From Brachionus manjavacas (lineage: Eukaryota; Rotifera; Eurotatoria; Ploima; Brachionidae): a DNA stretch of 64,000 bases. A model generated the notes under the pieces. That model saw only the letters and a program-made list of their open reading frames with translations. It had not been told where the DNA came from and searched no databases. Position numbers and translations under genes: made by a program. Positions 24,901 through 33,174 of the stretch are shown here, piece after piece. Positions within the stretch are counted from its first letter, which is position 1, and each line of letters begins with the position of its first letter. The DNA lies in assembly GCA_019054805.1 (NCBI GenBank), contig JAHQIY010000002.1, forward strand, positions 7,192,001-7,256,000, given 5' to 3'.

Positions 24901-25424
24901 TCTAAATGAGCTCTATCTGTTTTCTCGCATTCAACTTGATCCCTAAGTTCCTGTACGCGTTTTAGCACTCTGTCTTGACTGTCAGTCAAAATTTTCTTTA
25001 AAAAAAATTAACAAAAGTTATAGTAATTTTTCACACTACCTTAATTTTTTCTTTTTCAGCCTCGCTCTCATCGAAGGCGTTTTTCAACTGGGTATATTTA
25101 TTTTTGTAGATGTTCAGGAGTTTGTTAATACGATCTCCGGATTCGGACTCGACTTCGGATTCTATGTCAGATGGCGGATAGTAGCTTCTAGAAGGAGATG
25201 TATAGTTGGTGAATAAAAACCCAGTGGTGTCAGAAGCCACCGAAGAATGGGAATCTCTGCGTGTCCGGCCTGAGTTGGACATGGTCTTGAAAATTTTTTC
25301 ATAATAAATTTTTTTTATTTTTCAATGTGTTTTTTACCTCAATTGTGTTGGACAAATAATTGGTACTTGATGCAAGCACCGGGCTTACTGAGTCCTTTAT
25401 TTGGGATTTTAATTTTTTAAACAT
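9642..25424 (-). CDS. GOLGA4: golgin-245/GOLGA4-like GRIP-domain coiled-coil protein (8 exons, frame slip in exon 7)
   Basis: Minus-strand exons: 25424-25338, 25285-25040, 24995-24852, 24771-22662, 14489-12343, 12290-12141, 10545-9815 and 9758-9642, coding about 1,910 residues. The N-terminus MFKKLKSQI, the acidic DIESEVESESGD block and the later KDLQILLVKCRK-like segment match the start of golgin-245. The middle is continuous coiled coil. The C-terminus is a GRIP domain (YLRQIIYSYMMG, then TMAKVIVAVLKFPEEDRKKIL), which binds Arl1-GTP at the trans-Golgi. The 22662/14489 junction is phase 1 to phase 1 (GCA ATT G/AG GAA), which supports one gene across an 8.2-kb intron containing other genes. 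The intron 24772-24851 has a weak donor (GTTCGT). Within exon 7, near 10485-10505, a 2-nt surplus shifts the frame, so this allele or assembly would lose the GRIP domain unless it is a sequencing error. Confidence 0.88.
10546..12140. other. 1.6-kb golgin intron, no coding content seen
   Basis: No open frames of note. It contains a loose inverted pair (TTGAAGTTGATGATCAATTC near 10785 and its approximate complement near 11280) about 500 bp apart, possibly the worn ends of a non-autonomous DNA element. The ends are too diverged to define target duplications. Confidence 0.5.
13213..14175 (-). repeat. 963-bp duplicated coiled-coil block, copy 1 (golgin exon 5)
   Basis: This block is collinear without gaps with 23080-24042 (constant offset of 9,867). 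I counted fewer than about ten base differences, for example around 13690 where one copy encodes KMNQ and the other KIKQ. Sequence on both sides is unrelated to that flanking the other copy. The block encodes about 320 residues of coiled coil, from IDELNRTLESK to NKILMAKKV, in the same frame in both copies. Confidence 0.95.
14926..14978 (+). repeat. (GACTT)-type interspersed repeat, partial copy
   Basis: Contains GACTTGACTTAAGACTTG followed by TGACTTAAAAACAAATCTG, the core of a repeat family found more fully at 19476-19583 and, inverted, at 32983-33092. Confidence 0.7.
15367..15528 (-). CDS. possible terminal exon of an unidentified minus-strand gene
   Basis: After a plausible acceptor (TTTTTTCATGTAG) an open frame of 53 codons runs to TAA. 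It begins SDYSGTEDHENFRLILN and ends in a basic, amphipathic RFLDYLKKK tail. Residue use is balanced, unlike translations of A/T runs. Joined to the phase-1 golgin donor it would hit a stop at once, so it is not a normal golgin exon. I could not find its upstream exons. Its tail loosely resembles that of the 18512-18850 open frame (acidic body, then a VxxQ...AKxFLxxxK ending). Function unknown. Confidence 0.4.
   Translation of the reverse strand, partial: SDYSGTEDHENFRLILNYSQSIVSSNFFPGNNVLRSQVIIKEAKRFLDYLKKK
16649..17905 (+). CDS. RIC3: RIC-3-like acetylcholine receptor chaperone, intronless, nested in a golgin intron
   Basis: 418 residues. An N-terminal membrane segment (WFVVGVVLSCFAVLTPKIF) is followed by a Pro/Asn-rich linker and a second membrane segment (FFLPVYAIGIGLYMLYIIY). 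The cytosolic part contains a coiled coil (about residues 245-305, LERMKYSLNKINKQIS) and a long Ser/Asp/Lys-rich tail ending KKRKQKKK. Two membrane segments with a short hydrophilic loop and then a coiled coil is the layout of RIC-3, an ER protein that assists folding and assembly of nicotinic receptors. The gene has no introns and lies on the strand opposite its host gene. The tail is highly charged and typical of the poorly conserved RIC-3 C-terminus. Confidence 0.88.
   Translation: MGSKKSEKLSFYTQPWFVVGVVLSCFAVLTPKIFVPLFRQLVGIKSTETNSNGHDRLPPPNLRSRYAPNQNPNEAQTQFGRPNPLYNPQAQGSSSSGKSILTFFLPVYAIGIGLYMLYIIYKVFNKKDKKENENEDSDYDSYKGKIYDFTERNYGPNFDSNEFKAKKTKRLCHSEETEDELNNYEKYKYLEPEYVNHLKDLRRKKRKQARRAALHSTKAADIAEQKKIPLTKNIGLSSVTNTNVLLNETLERMKYSLNKINKQISETEKKGESLDDPDLDDLRLQLAQTEQQMAKIVKIISAVSVDLDDKNIVVDENFDSDDEFDSTKDESKNSILKNRRPKTKDSVDESISEESSVCSSISSSKESCVQKSKKNKKSSKNYSFNELKNEENGKMGEKKVTFNELNIKKSKKRKQKKK
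17906..18511. other. RIC3 3' flank and upstream of a small open frame
   Basis: Mostly A/T runs. At 18343-18407, after TTTATTATTTAG, a short coding-like stretch (LKKRFRIRTQTAEIAYQNLI then stop) stands out in composition, and 18447-18520 contains a 25-codon frame of balanced residues. Neither can be joined into a gene with confidence. Confidence 0.35.
18512..18850 (+). CDS. small unidentified protein, 112 residues
   Basis: Open frame with an in-frame TGA directly before its ATG, so the start is well bounded. The body is acidic (LDEDPEEPHFNYIRSLMNH), followed by a helical Lys/Glu segment (NAKKAEEECKKQLTDEY), a short hydrophobic-acidic patch (DEINPFVDPVG) and a basic tail ending AKEFLKKWKFN. I do not recognise the family. 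Codon use and residue balance look like real coding sequence and not A/T-run translation. It lies within the golgin intron on the strand opposite the golgin, 0.6 kb after RIC3. Confidence 0.5.
   Translation: MFRLKIAKLDLLQAQFLYTLDEDPEEPHFNYIRSLMNHETLNAMSNAKKAEEECKKQLTDEYTAAITSKDMEDEINPFVDPVGANQENVFRKKIVTQCLSYAKEFLKKWKFN
19080..19477. repeat. direct repeats of about 110 bp flanking a SINE-like fragment
   Basis: The segment running from TTGACATTAGAATCATTTG to a TATTTTAGTTTA end occurs at about 19080-19196 and again at about 19370-19477, nearly identical. Between them, 19198-19345 is the inverse of the SINE-like sequence in the 6.2-kb MITE. The left repeat also has smaller GGCATTATTTT units in tandem. 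Confidence 0.75.
19198..19345 (-). mobile_element. tRNA-derived SINE-like fragment
   Basis: Read on the minus strand it begins GCCCGTATAGCCGAATGG, containing the polymerase III A-box pattern TAGCCGAATGG. It continues into GTGTCAGATCGGAG and ends CCACTAGGATAGAATAGGG, shared with the 6.2-kb copy. The B-box present in the other copy is missing here, as if the middle of the tRNA-like head was deleted. Together the two copies suggest a tRNA-headed SINE family. Confidence 0.65.
19476..19583 (+). repeat. (GACTT)-type interspersed repeat, longest forward copy
   Basis: Runs from TTTAAAAATCAGAAAATTAG through GACTTGACTAAACTTCACT and a tandem TTGACTTGACTTGACTT core to AAAACAAGTCTG. The same order, inverted, is found at 32983-33092. 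No coding capacity. Confidence 0.8.
19941..20978 (+). CDS. NAD(P)-dependent extended SDR reductase (dihydroflavonol-reductase-like), 2 exons
   Basis: Exons 19941-20179 and 20225-20978 give 330 residues. The intron (GTAATT...TTTTAG, 45 bp) splits the codon in GVD/IVLHLASPFP. The N-terminal Rossmann motif is VTGASGFIALNV, with the third glycine of TGxxGxxG replaced by alanine, which is common in this group. VVVTSSCAAVY holds the serine and YVKSKILAEK is the catalytic YxxxK. The protein belongs to the extended short-chain dehydrogenase group that includes plant dihydroflavonol-4-reductases, cinnamoyl-CoA reductases and yeast Gre2-type carbonyl reductases. Substrate cannot be inferred. The length is normal and the gene looks intact. 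It is nested in the golgin intron on the opposite strand. Confidence 0.92.
20979..22661. other. non-coding remainder of the golgin intron
   Basis: No open frame with coding character. A/T-rich throughout. No repeat ends recognised. Confidence 0.6.
23080..24042 (-). repeat. 963-bp duplicated coiled-coil block, copy 2 (golgin exon 4)
   Basis: Partner of the block at 13213-14175, in the same orientation and reading frame but in the preceding exon of the same gene. The protein therefore contains the same roughly 320-residue coiled-coil segment twice, separated by unique sequence. Confidence 0.95.
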
Positions 25425-25701
25425 TTTAAATTAATGATGTGGTTGGGGAATAAATTTTTTTTTAAATTTAATTTTGCATTAATGAGCTGATTGATTTGTT
25501 TTCATCTCATCAAAAAATTCAAAATATTTATTTTAAATTTACATTTTTTATGATATTTTAAAATGTCAAAATTATTTTAACAATTTAGCATGGAAAAATT
25601 TAAATCAAGTAACGTGACCGATTTCAAAAAATCTAAAATCAAGTTAACCATTAAAATTAAAAAGTTAAAATAGTTTAATCTATGATTCTTGTTGATTGAC
25701 A
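25425..25701. promoter_or_regulatory. shared divergent promoter region, golgin / SNM1-like nuclease
   Basis: The golgin ATG (25424, minus) and the SNM1-like ATG (25702, plus) are 277 bp apart, head to head, so the start sites of both genes must lie here unless there are distant untranslated exons. The stretch is A/T-rich and I see no clear TATA or initiator that would decide the start sites. Confidence 0.6.
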
Positions 25702-27940
25702 ATGAAGAGCTCAAAACGAGACTTGAGCACATCATCGCGTTCACAAACTGAGACGAAAAAACGCGCCAAAACCCAAGCTAACACTTTACTGAATTACTTT
25801 GAGTCAAATAAGAAATTGGTGGCCACATCTGAAGTTAAGCAGAGCTCAATTTTAGAATATGTCAAGAAAGAAACGCATGAGGCAACAACCGAAGAGATAA
25901 AATCAGATTTAGAGAGAAAATCTGTCAAAACAGAGGCTGACAAAAGTGCGTTTAGTATTTTAATGCAAAAAAAAGCTGAAAAAGAACAAGCTGTTGAGGT
26001 AAAGACAGAGGTTCCGGAAGCTAAGAAAAATCCAGAACGTAAATGCCCCTTCTATAAGAGAATTGAAGGAACTAGAATAGTTGTAGATGCGTTTAGCTAT
26101 GGAGATATAGAAAATTGTGATGCTTATTTTTTGTCCCATTACCACTATGACCATTTTATTGGACTGAACAAACACTTTAAAAATAAGCTTTTTTGTTCCA
26201 AAATAACTGCTAATTTAGTTTTAAAACAAATCAAAGTTGACAAAAAGTACATTGTACCTTTAGAGCTAGATCAATTTGTAAATGTTTATGATTTTGAAGA
26301 TTCAGTCCAAGTCACTTGTATTGACGCCAATCAGTATATTATTTTTTATAAGATTTTTTATAAAAATTAAGTATCAAGTCCAGTTTGTGATCTTAGCTTA
26401 TTTGAATATGGTCCTGTTTTTTTATGATCACATTCTAAATTTTCAAATAATTTTCAAATCAATTAAATCTCAGAAAAAAAACATTTTTTTTGCATTTTTT
26501 AAAAACTGGGAAAATTTTTATTCATTCAATTAATTTACTAGATACATGACTTGGAACTAAAATTGAATGTTCATAGGTTTTCTCAGAAACAAGTTGATGA
26601 CTGATTGATATTTTTTATTATCTTCAAAATTAAATAATTCAAAATTAATTAAATAATTTTAAATTTAAAAAAAAAAGAATTAATTTAAATCCAAAATGAA
26701 TACCTCAAACTATGGAACACATTATCCTTTTGAAGCTCAAAAGGATATTAATAGACGAATTTACGCTACTTTTTAATAAAAAAAAATTTCGTTTTAAGTT
26801 TTGTTATTTATTGTCTGATCACCAAAAAATGATCAAGAAAAAAATTTAAGGACTGATCACGGATTCATTTAAAATATGATCACACATTAGATATGATAAA
26901 AAATTTAAAATTTTGCGAAAATAATTTTAATTTTGTTCCAATTTTCTTTAAGCTGTCCTGGTTCGGTGATGTTTTTGTTTCGGTTTAAAAAGACCGGAAA
27001 ATATGTTCTTCATACAGGTGACTTTCGGGCAAGTGATGAACTTGTGCAAGGCTTTGCTATCCGAAATTTAACGATTGATACTATTCACCTAGACACGACG
27101 TAAAAATTAGTTAAAAATTTATGTTATAAATTATTTTTTGAAGATATTGTGATTCGTATTATAAGTTTGTACCTCAGAAAAAAATTATATCTATTGGTGT
27201 AGAGCTAGCCAGGAAAGAGCTGGAAAAACAACCCAATACTTTAATTGTGTGTGGTTCATACACAATTGGTAAAGAGCGAATCTTCATGGGTAAAAAGCAA
27301 ATATTTGAGTTTGAATCATATTTTTACATTGTTGTTTAGCAATAGCAGAAGAATTAGCGTTAAAAGTGAGCGTTACAAGAGAAAAATGGAATATCATCAA
27401 TTGTCTGGAAAATGATAAATTAAGAAAAATGGTCACCCTCAACCCAAACGAAACAAATTTGCATGTAATCTCAATGGGTCTCCTCAATATTAAAGTAAGA
27501 ATATAAAATTTTTAGAATTTAAACTTAAATTCATCTTTTTAAAAGGACTTACAAAATTATTTGTCAAAATATCCAAATTATGATAACTTATTAGGTAATA
27601 TTTTGTTTGAAAATTATTTGTTTATATTGACTTATTGAATATTTATTAGCAATTAAACCGACTGGCTGGACTCATAAGGAATCGAGTTTATCGCAAGGAC
27701 TATCAATAGAGAAAAAATATAAAAACATAACAATTTATGGTAGACTTTTTTGATTGTTAAGTTATGATGAAAATTTTTTTTACAGGCTTAGAGTATTCTG
27801 AACATTCAAGTTTTGATGAGTTGAAAAATTTCATCAAAGCGGTTCGTCCAAGAAAGATAATTCCTCATGTAAATGTAGCTAAAAAAGAATCGCGAGATAA
27901 AATGCAATCTTATTTTAATCAATGGCTATATAATTCGTAA
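25702..27940 (+). CDS. DCLRE1A: SNM1/DCLRE1A-like metallo-beta-lactamase/beta-CASP DNA crosslink-repair nuclease (7 exons)
   Basis: Exons 25702-26333, 26953-27099, 27144-27289, 27340-27494, 27546-27594, 27650-27739 and 27786-27940 give 457 residues, all in phase. The first ~115 residues are Lys/Glu-rich and probably disordered. The metallo-beta-lactamase fold starts at CPFYKRIEGTRIVVDAF. Metal-binding motif 2 is HYHYDH, then DANHCPGSVMFLF spans the first intron, HTGDFRAS follows, and LDTTYCDSYYKF is shared with SNM1A. The beta-CASP region contains VCGSYTIGKER and the C-terminus has EYSEHSSF and PHVNVA. Family members are 5'-3' exonucleases in interstrand crosslink repair and, in related paralogs, telomere protection. 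The protein is much shorter than vertebrate SNM1A because the N-terminal region is reduced. The sequence NTLLNYF near residue 30 resembles a PCNA-binding box but lacks the correctly spaced glutamine. Confidence 0.94.
26334..26952. other. first intron of the SNM1-like gene
   Basis: 619 bp, the longest intron of this gene, with donor GTATAT after CA and acceptor TTTCTTTAAG. The short open frames within it are A/T-run translations. Confidence 0.85.
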
Positions 27941-28149
27941 AATGTTGAACAAATAAATTTTTTTCATTAATTTAATTAATTCGAATTAAATTTTTTCAAA
28001 ATTTTATTTTTTAATAAAATACATTTTTTTGCATTATTTAATCATTTAAAATCATTTAGCTTTTTAGAAGATAGATGAATTTATTTAATTAATTGATTCT
28101 AAAATGAGCTAAAAATCAACATCTAACAAGAAACTCAGTCAATTGGGTG

Positions 28150-28985
28150 CGCAGTGAATGAATCAGAGTTCATCTCAGAAGACAAAGAGACTGTTCATGC
28201 AAAAAATAATTTTGACTAAGAGATTGTTGAAAATGCACGGAACTTGGTTGACAGCAACCGTCGGAAGACTAAGGATGCCTGGAACAACAAGGAACAGCCA
28301 GAAAAACACAGTGAAAGAGTCACATACATTAATGGTCTTACTTCTGAGGGTAGAAAACTATTTGTCAACTTAATGATAACGAGTCGAGGACAGCTCAATT
28401 GTCAAAGAAAACAATCGTGAACCAAGATGATAAAGGCATTGTGAATTTTGAAGCAAAAAACAAAAACAATAATCTTAAAATGAAATAACTTTTTTACTAA
28501 AAGACTAAATATAGTTCTGCAAAATGTATCAGCTGGTACAAACTTTGTACCACCCAAATTTAGTCTTTGCAATAACTCTGCAATTTAATTTTAATGATTT
28601 TCTAATACTTTTAGTGCTTTGCAAACTTGCAGAGTTTTTGCAGAGACTAAATTTGGGTGGTACAAGTTTTGTACCAGCTGATACATTTTGCAGAACTATT
28701 TTTAGACTTTTAGTAAAAAAGTTTTTTCATTTTAAGATTATTGTTTTTGTTTTTTGCTTCAAAATTCACAATGCCGATGATAAAACGATTTGGTACCTAA
28801 ATGTCACTAACCAGACCGTGGAGTCACAGGAGCACCTCTTAAAAATATTGAGGACTGACTCCGAAAAGAGGTCAATAAAAGAGAGAAAGCGAAGAAGAAT
28901 CTGATGAAGTTTGCTCGGTCGATCTACCAAAAATTGATGGACAAAGAAAGGGAGCTGAAGAAGATATTGTCTATCTATGAGCTAA
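28150..28985 (+). pseudogene. unidentified coding relic split by a foldback element
   Basis: Coding-like sequence lies on both sides of the hairpin at 28435-28775. On the left, frames give SERVTYINGLTSEGRKLFVN, then after a frame change NDNESRTAQLSKKTIVNQDDK. On the right the same frame continues TIWYLNVTNQTVESQEHLLK and a basic tail, followed in another frame by KKNLMKFARSIYQKLMDKE. Taking out the insert and one target duplication makes QDDK/TIWY continuous. I do not recognise the protein; it could be part of an older transposable element. Confidence 0.5.
28435..28775. mobile_element. foldback/MULE-type hairpin element with 9-bp target duplication
   Basis: Two inverted arms of about 140-150 bp enclose a short A/T loop. 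The ends are GGCATTGTGAATTTTG and its exact complement. The 9-bp sequence GATGATAAA flanks it at 28426-28434 and 28776-28784. A 9-bp duplication is characteristic of Mutator-like transposases, so this is likely a non-autonomous MULE-type foldback. The inner arms carry the words ACTCTGCAA and TTGCAGAGTTTTTGCAG, also found at 37.6 kb and 49.5 kb. Confidence 0.9.
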
Positions 28986-29529
28986 AAAATTAAATTTTAA
29001 TTATTTTTTTTCTATTTTTTTATTTTCTTTAGGAGGAAGGTATGTTGTAGTTATCTCAGTATCTCAATTACTACGAAACCGGCTCAAGTCTACTTAAATT
29101 TCTATAATTTCAAAATACAAAACTATGATCTCATGCGTTTAGCAAGTCGTTAGTATTTTACACTGTGTAAGGCATTAGTCATTCGGATTTGGATTTAGAA
29201 TTACGATTTGTTTTTGTAGAGTCAGTCAAGAAAATTTTTAGAGATATTTTGTAGCTTCTTCAAAGATTCTTTAAAAAATCTCTTTAATTTGAAAAAAAAA
29301 TTTTTTAAATGTCTCTTTTTTTTTCTAATTTTGTAAAAGCTTTTTTAAAAATATGTAATTCTCTCAGTAAAATTTTTTTACAATAAAAAAATACTGATAA
29401 AAGTAATAGTTAATGTATCTTTTATTTTAAGCTATATTTCAAAATAAATATTTTTTGCTAAATTTTGAGCTAAATGTTTAACTTTTGATCCAAATTAATT
29501 TGAATGTATGTAAAATTAAGTTTTTTTGT

Positions 29530-30470
29530 TGATTATCATATTAAGTTTTTTTACGTATTTTTGATATTAGGATCATTGGCGTCCGGATGCCTTTTGAAAA
29601 TATACTTGAAAGGCTCAGTAATTTTAAATCAACTTTATCATCGATTGAAAATCATTTCTAAACTCACTCTAATGAAAACTATATCCTTATTGGTGACTGG
29701 AATTGTGACCAGAAACGTGGTAAACGCATTGAAAGATTTTTATGGATTTTTTTTGTGGCAGTCATCTTGCTGATTGTTTGGACAAATTTGAAACATGCAA
29801 TGGCTTTACTTATAGCAATGGTGATTACAAGGCAACATTAGATAATATTATACTCAAATAGAACGACTTAATAGCTAGATAATGATTTGATGTTTTTTTC
29901 GATTTGAGTAATCTAAGCGACCATCATCCAATTTTTTGTGGATTTAACTCTAAGGGGAGTAGCCAAATTTCGGCTTATCAGAGCTAAGCAAAATTTTATC
30001 TTATTGATTGAAAAAATGCTGAATTTGTTGAGAAATATACAGTAGTGATTTTATATTTGTGTTTTTAAGTAAATTTACTTAAGTGAAATTTGGTAAATTA
30101 TTTTTAATCAGAATATCAATGTTTTTTTTAATTTTTCAATTTGTTTGAAAAATTATCATTATATTGGTCTATTTTTTGCCATTTTTGTTTTTACGTGAAT
30201 TTTCGTAATTTACCAAATTTTACTTGAGTAATTTTACGTAAAAACAAAAATATCAAATAACTACTGTAAGCTATGCTTATCTTCCAGTCTTTTGGAGCTC
30301 TATGAAAGAGTAGCCGAAATAGACAAAAAACTAAAGATTTAAGTGATTAATTTAATTGATTTAGTATGTGAACGACTTCCTCAGATAAAAATAAAAGGTA
30401 CAAAAATGCTGAAATTGATGAATTGACAATCAGATGAATTAATCAATGAATGGTTAAGTGAAAGGGGATT
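29530..30470 (+). mobile_element. non-LTR retrotransposon (LINE) endonuclease relic
   Basis: Pieces of an APE-type endonuclease are readable across frame changes: NYILIGDWNCD near 29677-29710, then DCLDKFETCNG, DYKATLDNIIL and, near 29905-29945, LSNLSDHHPIFCGF, whose SDHHPI is the catalytic C-terminal motif of LINE endonucleases. The linker to the reverse transcriptase is still visible around 30290-30410 (LYERVAEIDKKLKDL, VCERLPQIKIKG). Several stops and shifts make it dead. A 228-bp MITE has inserted between the endonuclease and the linker. Confidence 0.75.
30040..30267. mobile_element. MITE with CAGTAGT ends and TA duplication inside the LINE relic
   Basis: Inverted ends CAGTAGTGATTTTATATTT (left) and the near complement ending AACTACTG (right), with similarity extending about 60 bp inward (the TTTGGTAAATTA block is in both arms). 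TA flanks both sides (30038-30039 and 30268-30269). No open frame, so it is a non-autonomous mariner-type element by its target duplication. Confidence 0.85.
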
Positions 30471-30935
30471 ATCCCTCTGATTTTCAATCTTTTTGCTTTA
30501 TTTTTTTATTTCATTTAAATTAAACAAAAAAAAATTGCTATCGCTTTTCCAGTAATTTACTAATTTATTTTTTTTGTGCACTTTATTTTTCAAAATTTGT
30601 TTTTCTACTTTAATCATTTAAAAATTCTATTTTGTACTTATCTAATAGAAGAAGGAGTTTTATTACTCAGAGCCATTTCAAATTTAAATAAACAATTTAA
30701 AATAAAATACTGTACATAAAATAGCTCTATTTTTATCTATATTTCTTTTTATGCAATTTTTCAAACTCTTTTTTTTAGACTTGTTTTTCACAATTCTGCG
30801 GTATAGCACGCTTTATTTAACAGCGCGCTAGCATTGGTCGACTGACGGCCTTAAACTTAATAAAAAAAAAAAAAAATAAGACGATTATTCACCTGAAAGA
30901 GGACAATTACTACTATATCAACGCTGACGAAAAAC

Positions 30936-32149
30936 GGGTCTAGTGGATAGTGTTATCAGTTGATAACAAAAAATGTTATCAAAGTCCTCACCACCGATTA
31001 TGTTATCAACTTGATAACATATTATGTTATCAAGAAATTTAGTTATCAACCTTGATAACAATATATTTTAAATGATAACAAAATTATTGTCTTGATAAAA
31101 AAAATATAATTTTTCTAAACATTGCAGAAATAAATTTTTTTTTAAATGAATCATCAAAATTGAAAATAATGAAATTTTTATTTCAAATTTTAAATTTCGA
31201 ATGAATTATCAAAATTGAAAAAAATTAAATTATTATTTACTTTTCGAAAAAGACTTTTTCAATTTACATTAAAAAATGAATAAGGAAAATATTCTAGAAT
31301 CACTGGAATATATAACTTACCAAAAATTGTTCCAATTTGGTTTAGTTTTGCCACCGAGAGAATGCAACAATGCTAAATGTAATAAAAAAAACGAAACTAT
31401 GCAACCTTATATTCAAAAAAGAAATAAGGAAGCTAAAAACAAATTGCTTTATTGGCGATGTTCAGCTTGTGGTAGATCCAAAACAGCTTTTGACGAATCA
31501 TTTTTTTCATTATTTAAAAAGTCACCTCGTATAATTGAGGCTTTGATAAAGTGTTGGTCTGGACAATTAACGATTGCTAAAAGTATTAGTATGATTGAAA
31601 TGAATTTAGACGAAAAAGTGGGAAAGGATGTGATCGGGACACTTTTTTATCGTCTAAGACAAATGTGTAGTTTAGGAATTGGAAAAAAAGCTTAGAATTA
31701 GGTGGAAACGGAAAAATTGTTGAAATTGACGAGTCCCTATACGCTCGTGTCAAATTTAATAAAGGAAAAGATCTTAAAAGAAGTCAAGTTTGGGTGTTTG
31801 GTTTAGTGGAACGAAACGACCCGGAAAGCAAATGTTATATGACCATTGTACCGGATCGTGAAGCTATAACATTACTACAAATTATTTATACTATATGTCG
31901 GCCAGGTACAATTATTTACTCCGATTGTTGGAGTTCATACAACAAAATTTTTTTTTTGATAACAAAAACTTTTGGTTGATAACATTTTTTTGTAATTGAT
32001 AACATTTTTGTTATCTAATATTTAGAAAAAAATATTTGATAACTAAATTTCTTGATAACATAATATGTTATCAAGTTGATAACATAATCGGTGGTGAGGA
32101 CTTTGATAACATTTTTTGTTATCAACTGATAACACTATCCACTAGACCC
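30936..32149 (+). mobile_element. Merlin-superfamily DNA transposon (114-bp terminal repeats, 8-bp target duplication)
   Basis: The 114-bp terminal inverted repeats (30936-31049 and 32036-32149) appear identical base for base and begin GGGTCTAGTGGATAG. They are packed with TTATCA/TGATAA words. CGAAAAAC flanks both sides (30928-30935 and 32150-32157), the 8-bp duplication expected of Merlin. The transposase is related to bacterial IS1016/ISXO2-type DDE enzymes. A zinc-ribbon part (RCSACGRSKTAFD, 31276 onward) is followed after a frame break at 31692 by the catalytic core with EIDES and YSDCWSSYNK. The frame then runs straight into terminal-repeat-like sequence before the third catalytic acid, so the element is an internally truncated, non-autonomous copy. 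Confidence 0.93.
31276..31979 (+). pseudogene. truncated Merlin transposase, frameshifted
   Basis: First part 31276-31695: about 139 codons with a Cys-x2-Cys zinc ribbon (WRCSACGRSKTAF) and the IEALIKCW helix typical of ISXO2-like enzymes. The catalytic part, about 31694-31950, is in another frame and includes GKIVEIDES, the tryptophan-rich VWVFGLVER strand and GTIIYSDCWSSYNK. Two of the three DDE acids are therefore present; the third, with the C-terminal domain, is missing. A one-base change near 31690 would explain the frame break. Confidence 0.9.
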
Positions 32150-32982
32150 CGAAAAACTAGACATCACAAAAGAAGCATGTAAAGTTTTCAACCAAAAATT
32201 GCGCGAGAAAAATTGGTCAAATTTCGACGAAATGAACAAACGTGTTTTCAGCGTACATAAAGTCAAATACGACGAAAATAATCGGACACTGAGTAGTTGT
32301 AGCTGTTGGTAATAGCTGAAAAATTACAAGTTTCATCATCAAATAGCATTAGCAGCTCGGAAAAAAAGTGCAATTTCGACACAGAAGGAATGGACGTTCC
32401 AATTCAATCGAACCGTAAAAAGGCAGACCGTTAAAGACTGCTATTTACTGAAAAAACAACTGAATGAAAAACAAGCTTTTAACGCTGTTTCAAAAGGCAT
32501 CGAGTCTAGTGAGTCTGACGTAGAAGAAGTGGAACCAGTTTCAAAAAGAGCAAGATTGGAGGCAAACAATGTAAAAGTAATTGTCAAACAAACAAAATTG
32601 TGTGATCAATGTGGCGCGCAAATGAAGAAAAAACGCTACTGGGCTTGTCCAAACAAATGTGGGAAAAATTAAAAAATTTAATGTCACAAGTAAAAAAATT
32701 TTTTTTTTTTATTGTCTTTTTAATCAAATTGTTGTCAAACAATAAAAAAAGTGTTTTTTTTTATATTTTTATGTATTTTTTAATTTTTTGTGGTTATTCT
32801 AATAAAATTATGGGAAAAACTTAAGAATTTGGAGTATTCCATTTAATTTTTGTGGTATTCGAACAAAATTTCTCATTTTTACACAATTTTTATTATATTC
32901 TATATTTTATCTCTACTTTTTTAAAGAATCATTATTTTGCTCATGGGTCTTTAAAATTAATTAAAGTTAAAATAACAAACAT

Positions 32983-33092
32983 TCAGACTTGTTTTTAAGT
33001 CACAAGTCTTAAGTCAAGTCAAGTCAATGAATTGAAATTTTTTTTTAGTGAAGTTTAGTCAAGTCAACTAATTTTCTGATTTTTAAACTTAA
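32983..33092 (-). repeat. (GACTT)-type repeat, inverted copy
   Basis: Complement of the 19476-19583 repeat over its whole length, from CAGACTTGTTTTTAAGTC to CTGATTTTTAAAC. It forms an inverted pair with the partial forward copy at about 33565-33633, and the two bracket a LINE fragment. Confidence 0.8.
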
Positions 33093-33174
33093 TATCCATC
33101 TAATTTATCACTGCAAGTTAATAGGAAATTATTCTCTTTCAAAAGAATATTCTATCTTGCTATTTCAGTAAAGG

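Larger units (their letters stand above)
30880..32673 (+). pseudogene. Mutator-like (MULE) transposase relic interrupted by a Merlin element
   Basis: Coding-like sequence before 30936 (KTIIHLKEDNYYYINADEK) continues after 32157 as LDITKEACKVFNQKLREKNW and RVFSVHKVKYDENN. It runs into a degraded SWIM-type zinc finger (SSCSCW, two stops, then KFHHQIALAA), which is the usual order in MULE transposases. The end carries a Cys cluster (LCDQCGAQMKKKRYWACPNKC). Removing the Merlin insert and one copy of its 8-bp duplication keeps the frame intact through the insertion site, showing that this was an open frame when Merlin arrived. Confidence 0.75.

Noticed and set aside
25780..25815. PCNA-interacting peptide in the SNM1-like N-terminus
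   Set aside because: NTLLNYF has the aromatic pair but the glutamine is one position off the consensus, so the claim is not supported.
31120..32100. CRISPR-like or satellite array of TTATCA/TGATAA words
   Set aside because: The words are part of the Merlin terminal repeats and near-terminal sequence; there are no regular spacers.
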